Positions 22,653 to 31,847 of a stretch of 60,000 nucleotides of DNA are shown here, piece after piece. Source of the stretch: Tubulanus polymorphus. Its lineage: Eukaryota; Nemertea; Palaeonemertea; Tubulaniformes; Tubulanidae. Below the pieces are notes generated by a model. The model worked only from the letters and a program-made list of their open reading frames with translations, searched no databases and was not told the origin of the DNA. Each line of letters begins with the position of its first letter. The stretch's first letter is position 1. The translations under genes and the position numbers were made by a program. The stretch spans positions 16,636,450 to 16,696,449 of the forward strand of contig NC_134029.1 of assembly GCF_964204645.1 (NCBI RefSeq), in the 5' to 3' direction.

Positions 22653-23215
22653 ACTTAAGTGTCCGACCCCTAAATCCTTGAAAGATATGGTTGTCTACAA
22701 ATACACTTGTTTATGTGATATAAACACTGCCTATATAGGTAAAACAAAAAGACACCTAGTAACAAGAGTTAAGGAGCACAAACTTAAGACTTCAGCAATT
22801 GGCCAACATCTATCAAACTGCCGTGACTCTCAGGTCTCGTTTAGCGAAAAGAATTTCAAAATTTTAGATAAAGGTTCCTCCGATTAAGATTGTAAAATTA
22901 GAGAAGCACTTTTTATCAAAACTCAACAGCCCTCCCTTAATCAACAACTATTCGAACACGGTTCAGGATTCATTCTCAATGTTTTTAGATAATTAACCAC
23001 TCGTCAAATATCTTCACTCAGTAATTTAGATTGTGTGTAATTAGTTATCTTTATATTATGATTATCTTGTCACTCAGTAATTTGAAATTGTTTGTAATTA
23101 GCTTCGTCTTATTCTATATAAATACCAGTATGATATGTAAATTCAATCACTTGCGCTATGCCTGAAGAGGGGATAATGTAACTCCCGAAAACATTCGCTA
23201 TAATAAATATATGTT
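22575..23215 (+). pseudogene. Penelope-like retroelement, GIY-YIG endonuclease part and 3' tail
   Basis: A continuous frame from about 22575 runs through TTKIKNFF, TPKSLKDMVVYKYTC and the GIY-YIG endonuclease signature (TAYIGKTKRHLVTRVKEH, near 22727-22780) to a stop at 22885. It resumes with KIREALFIKTQQPSLNQQL up to about 22990. The Y-x-Y-x-C...Y-I-G-K-T-x-R motif and the catalytic Arg are present. A non-coding tail follows, including CCTGAAGAGGGGATAATGTA and CTCCCGAAAACATTCG, typical of Penelope-like 3' ends. The reverse-transcriptase part is absent (5' truncation plus inversion). Confidence 0.8.
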
Positions 23216-23324
23216 ACTCATTAGAAATGAGATTTGTACTGTTTTTGCTGCTATGGATTTTTAATTATCTAGACTCTCTACCCAAGATATATTGATAAGA
23301 TTTGTACATTATTCAAAGCTCTTT

Positions 23325-23855
23325 TACCGCACCAGTTTATTGCCAAATCACAAGCAAAGTACCTCAGTGATCTGAAAGAAAATATGGTCCAAAATGAAGT
23401 GATACTCCTTTGTGGTCAAACAAACTGATCCTGGCCTGTCTAGAAATATACATTTCAGCGACGGTGCTGCCAGCCGATACAAGAACTATAAAAACCTCAT
23501 AAATTTGTGTTGTCACGAGAAGGACTTTAACATACCAGCAGAATGGAAATTTCTTTGCTAAAAGCCATGGTAAAAGCCCATGTGATGGCATAGCCAGTAC
23601 ACTGTTAAACGATTGGTCGTGCGGGGAAGTTTGCAGGCAACAATAACTGGGCAAATTGTTATGATGCAAGAAATGTATGAATGGAATGACAAAAATATTA
23701 CTGGCATCAAATTTATCTATGTAACTACAGATGAAGTTTCAGAAAATAATGAGGGATACAGCCTGGTTGAAAGACATTCTTTACAATATATTAGTGAAAA
23801 AGCACTAGGAACAGGATCTCATCACAGCTTTTTCCTCTGTCAGACTGTGAGCTAG
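23325..23855 (+). pseudogene. Multi-copy transposon-associated protein remnant
   Basis: Pieces in shifting frames: FIAKSQAKYLSDLKENMVQNE (near 23340; last residue omitted from certainty), HFSDGAASRYKNYKNLINL (near 23451), HGKSPCDGIAST (near 23563), TVKRLVVRGSLQ (near 23602) and a C-terminal stretch to 23852. The order K-x-L-K-E-N, D-G-A-x-x-x-Y-K-N, H-G-K-x-x-C-D-G and T-V-K-R matches, from memory, a multi-copy family of unnamed invertebrate proteins that I believe is transposon-borne. At least two compensating frame changes and a deletion are present. Superfamily unknown. Confidence 0.5.
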
Positions 23856-23865
23856 AGATCGATAA

Positions 23866-25690
23866 AGCCACACACTTTAATGGTGGAATCACTGTATGCA
23901 TAGAACAAAATATACGCAAGGGTGTAAGAATTATTGAAAATGATAACTCTGAAATTTTCTTGATCAAATTGCAAAAAAACTTTTTTAACCTTGATCGTGA
24001 CATATATATCTCCTTTGTTTATATAAGTGAACATGGTAAGAAAGGTGAGAATATTTTTGATTTACTTGAGTGATGTTGCAAAATTTTCAAAATGTGGTGA
24101 CTGCTTGACTTATGGGGATTTAATGCCCATACTGGCGTGCTACCTGACTTTTGTTGTGATGATTCTTCACCAGTTAATTCACTATTACCTAATTAGGTAT
24201 CAGATGTATTCCTCCCTAGACAAAATTGTGATCGTCGTGCTGTTCTAAACCCTAACCTGTCCTCTAAATTTCAAGAACTATCTACTGATCCTTGCGATAA
24301 TTCCATCCTTATCCAAGATATCACAGACATGCTGCACACTGCAGCTGATGTAGCAAATATTAAGAAGTCTGTACCCCAACCCAAATCAACTGGAAAAAAC
24401 CTACTAATAAAGTCAATGATAGCTTGAAATGGTTTGATGCTGAATGTCGCACTCTTTGGAAAGACCTAAAATCTCTAGGTTCCCAATTGGACAGAAAATT
24501 TGAAAATCTCTCCAATAATAGCCCTAGAAACTATTGGACACTGTTTAATCAGGTAAAGGCCCTTAATTCTAATAAGTCATCCAATACAATCTCGGCTACT
24601 CAGTAAATAGAACACTTTACATATTTATGTCAGTGATGTTGACAAGGAAACAGAAAAATTCATCACTGAAAATAGAGGAAAATCTTTCTGCGAGTTAAAT
24701 TATTCAATCACTGAACTAGAAATTTCTAAAAACATTAGTTTACTAAAAAAACGATAAAGCCGGTGGTACTGACATTTTATTAAACGAGATGATCAAAGCC
24801 AGCAAACCTTTTATTTTACCACTCAATGATTTCCTATGTAACGGAAGTTTCCCTGTTTTCCGGTGCTGTAATACTCTTACCCCTCTTCATAAGAAAGGTG
24901 ACCCCGCTAACTCTGGAAACTACAGAGGGATAGCAGTTGGCAGCAATCTTTGTAAACTATTTTGTATTGTCTTAAACAACAGACTTCTCTTTTCTTTGAA
25001 AAGGAAAATTTTATACCAAGTTGTCAAATAGGCTTCCACAAAGGTACACAAAGGGCAGACCATATTTCAACACTAAAAGCGATCATTGATAAATTCATAG
25101 ATAAGCTTTGTAAAAGCAAAGTTTATTGTTGTTTCGTAGATTTTGAGTCTGCTTTCAACTCTGTCCTCAGAAGGTTCTTGATCTATAAGCTACTCAAACT
25201 TGGTATTGACGGCAACATTCTCGCAACTATTGAGAGTATGTATTCAAATGTAAACTATTCTGTTAAACTCCAAAATGGCTTAACCCCTGAATTTCAATCT
25301 AAAGTCGGTGTAAAACAAGGCTGTGTTCTTAGCCCTTTACTTTTCAATCTTTACATCTCAGACCTACCCGACATCTTCAAAACTAACTCTGATCCATTGA
25401 AACTTCATGATAAAGCCATCAACTGTATTTTATATGCAGATGATTTAATAATTATTTCTAAAACTAGAAAAGATCTCCAATCAACGTTAGATAAACTCTC
25501 CGAGTATTGCAAGCAGTGGCAGTTAAAAGTTAATCTTAGCAAAACTGAGATAATAATAATTAATTCATCTGGCCGAAAAATAGATAATTATACCTTTACA
25601 TATAATGGCTACAACGTGAAGTAGGTGATACATACTGCTACCTCGGAATCGTCCTTAGTGCTAAGGGAACTTTCAAAAAACTTGTGATCA
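23866..25690 (+). pseudogene. APE-type LINE (non-LTR retrotransposon) ORF2 remnant
   Basis: Endonuclease part: FNGGITVCIEQNIRKGVRII near 23877, LDRDIYISFVYIS near 23988, and a degraded GDFNAHTG box near 24115, where the Asp codon now reads Gly. A linker (KWFDAECRTLWKDLKSLGSQ) starts at 24427. Reverse transcriptase: NDKAGGTDILLNEMI near 24755 after one frame change, GDPANSGNYRGIAVGSN near 24898, then a long clean frame 24962-25624. That frame has QIGFHKGTQRADHI, FVDFESAFNSV, GVKQGCVLSPLLFNLYISDL and the catalytic ILYADDLIIISK near 25430. It ends with TYCYLGIVLS near 25632 before the sequence changes. 5'-truncated and broken by several frame changes. The RT box is intact. Confidence 0.88.
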
Positions 25691-25787
25691 TCTCACAGAC
25701 CAAGCAGACAATCACGGAGTGGTTTAATGGATGTGTTGAGGAAAGGTCACATACTCAGAATGATATATATGCATAAGTGATCGGGCC

Positions 25788-25925
25788 TCTTGTTATCATG
25801 GCCATGGAGAACAGGTGCTTGTTATATTGCGTGTGGGTAGATGGCAGGCTCAACGATTGGGTTTGGTACAGCATTGGGCGGGGTGTGACGTCAGTGCTCA
25901 GGTAATATAGGTGTGTAGAGGCAAA
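25788..25925 (+). promoter_or_regulatory. Promoter-like cassette of the OB-fold family (solo copy 1)
   Basis: Contains CTCAACGATTGGGTTTGGTA, CAGCATTGGGCGGGG, TGACGTCAGTGC and AGGTAATATAGGTGTGTAGA in order. The same cassette is at 41392-41467 almost unchanged and, diverged, near 27640-27745 and 44270-44440. It combines a CCAAT box (inverse), a GC box and a cAMP-response-type TGACGTCA within 60 bp, followed by a TAATATA element. No OB-fold exon follows this copy before unrelated sequence begins at 25932. Confidence 0.6.
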
Positions 25926-25931
25926 TGCAGA

Positions 25932-25971
25932 CCAAAATATAGCTGCATAGCAGTGATAACGGGTTTTCTGA
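25932..25971. repeat. 40-bp repeated motif with hairpin (copy 2)
   Basis: CAAAATATAGCTGCATAGCA then GTGATAACGGGTTTTCTGA; the partner is at 16797-16836. It directly follows the promoter-like cassette, so the cassette was cut off or joined here by an insertion. Confidence 0.7.
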
Positions 25972-25975
25972 CACT

Positions 25976-26158
25976 GTGACTAAGGAGAATCGTCTGTCAG
26001 GCGTAATTTGTGTGTATGGGTTTCGGAAAAGCATTAGAGAAGGTACTACAAATGTTCATCAACGATTACTAAACAAGCTATTTGAATGTGGTGATGTGTC
26101 GGTTAAGGGCGAAATCAACGGACAGTCAGTTTCACTATATGGATATCATACAATCTAA
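25976..26158 (+). other. Unidentified short open frame
   Basis: An open frame of about 60 residues (no ATG at its start; first in-frame codon GTG) with balanced, non-repetitive composition, including VCVYGFRKSIREGT-like and LLNKLFECGDVSVKGEING text. It could be an exon or part of a transposon ORF. No family recognised, no splice sites assigned. Confidence 0.2.
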
Positions 26159-26159
26159 A

Positions 26160-27600
26160 GTATATATATATAGTATAAATTAACAGTTTTAATACCGGAG
26201 GGGTACTAAAAGTTAACGCACAGTTTAATAGGGTTCATCGCACATATGAAATATATGTCAGTAGTTGAAGGATGAATATTTCAAATGAAAGTTATATGGT
26301 ATCGCGCAGCTTAATTATACCACAATATAGCAAGTGCACAGTTCAAAAATATTGCAGCTCGAAGTGTATGTGGTTTTATAAATAGGAATTGAATTATCCG
26401 TTAAGGTGAATTTATTTTATTCTAGGTACGTATATTAACCGCATGGTCATGTTTTACAGCCTGTAAATTCCCACTATCACACACCTGTGTTCTAATCTTT
26501 GTTTAATGTATTGAGTAACATCCCATTAGCCATTTCCTCATCTATTTTAGGGGATAACTCTGCCAATCGCCCTAATTTCCATTCAAGCACATTTGCCTGC
26601 CCGGTGTTTTGATATGTAACAAATGCATTTGTAATGTTTTTACAGACCGGTGGAAATAACAATGGCGTTGGGGGCCTATCATATACGTTATCATTTGTCC
26701 CTAAATGGTTGCCTGGCATAACAATACGTCAACCTAATCATGTTGCCTGTGACACATTACTGTGCTATTGTTTACGTACATGACAATTTCATGACGAAAT
26801 TATACTTCACGCAAAGACAAGCTATGATTGCATAACTTGGCACACACCATGCAATCTAACACCATCGCACTTGCATCACAAAATACTCATCGTATTATTG
26901 AGTCAACACGATTAATTCCATCTACTAGCACATTCGTGTACAAAATGGCCAAGGAAAAAATGGCCATGGAAAAAAGGCAATAAGGCATTTGAAAATTTCG
27001 TATGTAAAAGCAATAGAAATATAGTTGAGAACTGAAATGAATTCTAGGGATGAAAGTTATGATGTAACGCAACGAAATGGTTGATTATACACTTAGAAAT
27101 TAGCAGTGGTATAGGAATGAATAGAATGAGGAATATATCGTTGAGAGAAGTGAAAATCTCAATGTGGGGATCAGTACATACGTCTGTCGCAAGTGATATG
27201 ATTATCATTAAAAATGTAGTTGAAAGGAAGCAGGAATGGGTGTAATAAATTCATATTTGTGGCCTGTGGATGGAAAGGTGGAGGTGAATCTCAATAGCCG
27301 TGTATGATGTAATTATGATAATCATGATGATGGTTAAATGTCTTTAGGCGAAGATAAGCGCAAATACATAACCCGCTATTGGTATCAGGGAATAATCCTT
27401 CCCGGAAAAAAATTCCGCGGTAAGAATCACCTCGGTAAAAATCCCCCTAGGAAAAAATTCAATATAATACTTCAATATCATTGTGTTGAGAAACTATCAT
27501 AGTTTTTAAAAATTTGAAATTTTCCGTGACGTTTTTCACAATAATCTTCTTGGATAATCTGTGAATTTTAGGAATCTATTTTACCTATAATCATTTAGAG
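26160..27600. other. No clear gene; unidentified minus-strand frame at 26492-26719
   Basis: Mostly AT-rich. A minus-strand 75-codon ATG frame (26719 to 26492) has protein-like composition (PPVCKNITNAFVTYQNTGQ) but no recognised domain. From 27370 to 27460 short repeated GGAAAAAAATTCC/GGTAAAAATCCCC words occur; related words appear near 44000, upstream of copy B, so this is probably the 5' part of the same repeat unit. Confidence 0.4.
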
Positions 27601-27609
27601 ACAATGCCT

Positions 27610-27957
27610 TGGCGGTCTTGTCCGGGGCCGTGCGTTTGTTTGGTGGCCGCGGCCGGGGGCGTGTTGCTGTGGCAACCCAAAATGATATCAGGTAGGGTAC
27701 TGCAATGGGCGGGGCGTGACGTCAGTGCGCGGGTAATATAGTGTGTAGGGGTGGTGAATCGATCATAGTGTGTTGTGTATAGCTATCAAATCAATAGTAG
27801 GCCTAGTGTGGATTAGTCGAAATAGACGAATAGATTCAGTGGTTAGAGCTTGTTTGTGGTGATCGTATAACAGCGTTGTGGATAGTGTCGTGCTTGAGCA
27901 GTCGGCAGTGTCGTGGAAGTGAGAAGTAGTGAGTGGTTTATAGGAATTAAAGGCCTG
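27610..27957 (+). promoter_or_regulatory. Promoter cassette and presumed 5' exon of OB-fold gene copy A
   Basis: GTCCGGGGCCGTGCG and GGCCGGGGGCGTGTTGCTGT match the block at 44270 upstream of copy B. CAATGGGCGGGGCGTGACGT, then CAGTGCGCGGGTAATATA, is the GC-box/CRE/TAATATA core. About 200 bp downstream, GGCCTG is followed by a consensus donor GTAAGTG at 27958. I infer an untranslated first exon ending at 27957. Its intron would run to the acceptor TGTTGTAG at 36958 and would hold the foldback element with the Helitron. The transcription start is not determined. Confidence 0.4.
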
Positions 27958-29885
27958 GTAAGTGTTTGGGGGTATAGAGCCAGAGCACAGGGATTTGACA
28001 AAAAAATTTTTGATCCCAGTATCCTAGGTACTTTATATAAAAAAACAGGTGGGAGCCAACTCCTCGTTGCTATGTCACTTCAACAGTTCGTAACTTTCTT
28101 ATTAATAATCCAATCTGCTTCAAGTAAGATTATTCAAAAAGATAACGAATATCTGCATTAGACCGAGTAGATTGCAAAGGATTTGAGTGCCTTTAGGATC
28201 GTTAAATCGTGTGATTAATTCGAAAAAATTGGCAAAATCCAGCTGGACCGCACCAGCCTGGAAGTAAAAATGACCATGGATTTTGAAAGCAAATGCCGCT
28301 CTGACCACTAATTTGGAACTGATTTTTACAAACGAGGCCTTTTCAGAAAGATATGACTGACATACTTCTAATTATCGTTATTTCCGTATTAATTGATAAT
28401 GCTGTCCGAAGGGAATATAAAATCGGACCGAGATTGAAAAACGGCTCCTTTCATTATCGCGGTCGCCGCATGGTGGTGCCAGCTGACAAGTATCGCGCTC
28501 AATGCCAACGCGATGCTTTCTAATCATATTTCACGCATTTTATGAATAATTACAATGCGCATCAAATATTCTAAGATTTATTACATAAATTTATGATATT
28601 ATGTCTAATTTGTGATGTGTTTCGGCGTCAAAAGTGTTTGATTTGAAATCGCGATTTTCGTATTTTTGCGGAGCTATGATTAATGGCGGCCGCATTGCTA
28701 CTTTGAAACCCGTTTTCGATCTTGGTCACGTTTTGTGTTTGGTACAGACAGGATTATCATTTGAATCAGAAATAAAGATATGCAGAGGTATGATCAGAGT
28801 CTAATCATTCCACAAAGCCCTTGTTTGTAAAAATCGGTTCAAAATTACTGGTCAAAAGCGCTGTTTGTTTTAAAAAATCATGGTCATTTTTCTTCCAGGC
28901 TGGTGCGGTACACCTGGATTGTGCTGATTTTTTTTCGGATTAATCGCACGATTTAACGATCTTAAAGGCACTCATATGTTTCTCAAACTACTCAGTCTAA
29001 CGCAGAAATTCGTTATATCTATACAATAAAAACGAACTGTCCGATTTTCTGAACCAAATTGAGCTTTACCTGGGCCACTCATGATAACAGAAATCGCCAT
29101 GGTCCTGCTTAACATCAATATAAATGCAGTGGTTGGCTTTTTAAGTGATTGAAAGCAACCAGGGGACTAGAATCATGGTCCTAAAATTAGTGAAATTTCA
29201 ATTGAATTTGACGGTAACTCCGCCTATCAATAAAATGTTGCAATACATGTAATGCACTGGTACGTGTCGCTGCGTAGCAACTGAAGATCAAACTATTGTT
29301 CTCGAGTAGCCGAGAAGTGCACTCAACGGCACGAGTCATTTCGCGACATCATTCTCATACACTCGCGGAGATTTCTATTCACGCCATTCATGCCATTGTC
29401 CGTTCGCTGTTTTGTTTATTATCAGATCGTAAAACCATATCGATATTACAACGTCATTGAATTTGATCCTTCATTGTTCGCTTTCGAAGGTGAGTCATAA
29501 TTTCACACAATAAATGAAGACTGCATGTGCAACAAACAAAGTGATATTATTATACAATAAAAATAGACACACACGTGTGTTCCATTCCACTTCCGTTCGT
29601 GTGGATGGGACCATCTCATGTTTACCGTACATATAAAATCATGATTAAATGTAAAGAAAAGTAGGCTTAGGGCCTATAACTTCACAAATGCTACTAAATA
29701 AAGCATGTACAAATATTGTTATAAATAATAATAATATGGGGACAGGACTAGGAGGGTAGGCTGCCAGGTAGGGCCAGAGCCAGAGCATGAGAGGGGATCA
29801 TCTCATGATCTTATAATTAAAAATGATGATGAAGAAAAACCATACAAATACAATAGTATATCATCTTTTCATTCTTTTTTTTCAG

Positions 29886-29950
29886 ATTTCCTTAGCAGCT
29901 GTTGTCTGAAGAAGACCGGACTGAGTATTGTTCAGCTAGAAATTTGAGAT
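29886..29950 (+). other. Candidate 5' untranslated exon of Helitron ORF1 (copy 1)
   Basis: An acceptor (TTTTTTTTCAG) precedes ATTTCC and the segment ends TTTGAGAT before a donor GTAAGT at 29951. An earlier donor CGAAG|GTGAGT lies at 29490 and would close a first exon. A second, similar exon sits at 30634-30695. Lengths are 65 and 62 bp; neither has a start codon in good context. The splice pattern is inferred from consensus sites only. Confidence 0.5.
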
Positions 29951-30100
29951 GTAAGTTTAATTCCTGCTTATTAAGGGACCATTTCATCTGTTTGCCGTGC
30001 TCATCATATCCTATAGGCTATACAGAAGGGGAATAAAAATAACTTACAATGGAACCATAATAGGCCTATGCCTATGGAAAATTTATTTTAATTAAAAAAA

Positions 30101-30409
30101 GATGGGGACCGGGGACCATCTCATGATATTGTAAGTTATAAACAGTAGAAGCATAGGCCTATGGACAATTTTAAAAAGATGGGGACCGGGGACCATCTCA
30201 TGATATTGTAAGTTATAAACAGTAGAAGCATAGGCCTATGGACAATTTTAAAAAGATGGGGACCGGGGACCATCTCATGATATTGTAAGTTATAAACAGT
30301 AGAAGCATAGGCCTATGGACAATTTTAAAAAGATGGGGACCGGGGACCATCTCATGATATTATAAGTTATAAACAGTAGAACCATAGGCCTATGGAAAAT
30401 TTATTTAAT
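30101..30409 (+). repeat. 77-bp tandem repeat inside the Helitron (four units)
   Basis: Units begin GATGGGGACCGGGGACCATC at 30101, 30178, 30255 and 30332. Each contains CATAGGCCTATGGA, which includes the palindrome ATAGGCCTAT. The units are nearly identical, so the array expanded recently. Related GGGACCATCTCATGAT words also occur singly at 29610, 29790, 30430 and 30890, so the unit arose from a motif spread through the Helitron leader. Confidence 0.92.
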
Positions 30410-30633
30410 TTTTATAAAAAGATGGCCTGGACCGGGACCATCTCATGATCTTATAAGTTGTAATTGAATGTACCGTATATATAACAAAATTAGAATATAG
30501 TGATTATTGTGATGATGGAGAAAAACTTATTTAATTTTAAAAAGAATATTAAATTTTAATCTCATGAATGGCTACTGGGACTATGGAGAAAAAACGTAAA
30601 ATTTGTATATCATTTTTTAATTCTTTTTTTCAG

Positions 30634-30695
30634 ATTTCCACATCTGTTGTCAGGAAGACGAAGAACTACTATTCAGCTATTTACAAATTTGAGAT
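30634..30695 (+). other. Candidate 5' untranslated exon of Helitron ORF1 (copy 2)
   Basis: An acceptor TTCTTTTTTTCAG is followed by ATTTCCACATCTGTTGTC and the segment ends TTTGAGAT|GTAAGT, mirroring the exon at 29886-29950. Shared downstream text TAATTCCTGC and GGGACCATTTCATCTGTTT shows that the exon and its flanks were duplicated as a block. Confidence 0.5.
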
Positions 30696-31167
30696 GTAAG
30701 TCTAATTCCTGCCTCAGACATCCACAGATCAAGGGACCATTTCATCTGTTTATGCTCATACAGATCAAGGGACCATTTCATCTGTTTATGCTCATCGTAT
30801 AACAGGGAAAATTGTACAAAAAGGGAATACATGTGTATAATAAATTAGATAATGAAACCAAAAATTAATTTTAATTAAAAAAATATGGGGACCATCTCAT
30901 GAATCTTATGATTAATCTATTAATGCATAAAATAAAATGATTATGATCGAGATAAACACAAACACATACAAGTAGATTTTCTGTTGTCAAGCCTGTTGTT
31001 ATTGTTGTCTGCCGTGTACTATTTTTGGTGTAAAATCCCCAGCTGCTTCAGACATCCAAAAATCAAGGTTTATCCTCATCATATAATAGGGAAAATTAAT
31101 TAATAATTGTGGGTCATTATAATAGATTTATAAATACATTGTAATTATTATTATATTTCAGATCACC

Positions 31168-31722
31168 ATGGCATCATCTTCATCAGCATCGACAAAAGTG
31201 CCGCCACATTGCAAGCTGGCAAGACTAAATAATAAAGTAGGTCAAATAATTGACAACACAGCTATGAACCTGGCAGCTTATGAAACTTTTAAATCATCTG
31301 ATGTAAATGGAGGGCGTAAAGTCGCTATAGGGTTGCCGTTACTAAGAAAAACATTAGAAATGCAGAAAACTGAGATCTCTAGAAAGATAAATTCTATTAA
31401 ACAGGAGGTATACAATATGTTTGTGCACAACAAGGCTGCGGCAGCGGCCACTGTGAAACCTAGACCCAGCACGTCAACCCCAAAAAAATCAGCCCCACCG
31501 CTGATAGATTCCTCTGAAGATGAAATCCTTTCGAGATCATACGACCAAATAATGAGACCCGAGGATGTTGAAATTGGACAACCTCAACCCGAGGATGATG
31601 TTGAACAACCTATGTCTGTTAAATCGGAGTCAGTAAAATCCGATGAGCCAATGTCCGTGAAATGTGACAGCGAGGTTGATGATATGGAGGTCATGTCGGC
31701 CAAGTACGATGAGAGAAATTGA
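31168..31722 (+). CDS. Helitron ORF1, accessory protein of unknown function (184 aa)
   Basis: Intact 184-residue frame. The ATG at 31168 lies in CACCATGG context, 6 nt after an acceptor (TTATATTTCAG, ending 31161). It starts with a Ser-rich stretch (ASSSSAST). Residues 12-80 are mixed basic/helical. A Pro/Ser/Lys linker (PRPSTSTPKKSAPP) follows, and the C-terminal third is acidic with repeats of the type MSVKSE/MSVKCDSE. No domain recognised; the basic-then-acidic layout would suit a nuclear DNA- or protein-binding accessory factor, but that is inference. It is followed by AATAAA at 31763-31768, so it can make its own transcript separate from ORF2. It is intact while ORF2 is not. Confidence 0.75.
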   Translation: MASSSSASTKVPPHCKLARLNNKVGQIIDNTAMNLAAYETFKSSDVNGGRKVAIGLPLLRKTLEMQKTEISRKINSIKQEVYNMFVHNKAAAAATVKPRPSTSTPKKSAPPLIDSSEDEILSRSYDQIMRPEDVEIGQPQPEDDVEQPMSVKSESVKSDEPMSVKCDSEVDDMEVMSAKYDERN

Positions 31723-31762
31723 TTGTTTTTTAACCCTGTAACTTTTGTACTTTTTTTATGAA

Positions 31763-31768
31763 AATAAA
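31763..31768 (+). terminator. Poly(A) signal after Helitron ORF1
   Basis: AATAAA 41 bp after the ORF1 stop, in GAAAATAAAAGTTTC, with a T/G-rich stretch (TTTTTATCTTTGTG) about 25 bp further on, as expected for cleavage/polyadenylation. Confidence 0.6.
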
Positions 31769-31847
31769 AGTTTCACTTTAATTTGACTTTTTATCTTTGT
31801 GCAATCTTTGTATTTTTTAGTGAAGCTAGGGTCCTCATCCATTCAAA

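Noticed and set aside
30101-30409. CRISPR-like array
   Set aside because: The units are contiguous with no unique spacers, inside a eukaryotic Helitron. It is a plain tandem repeat.
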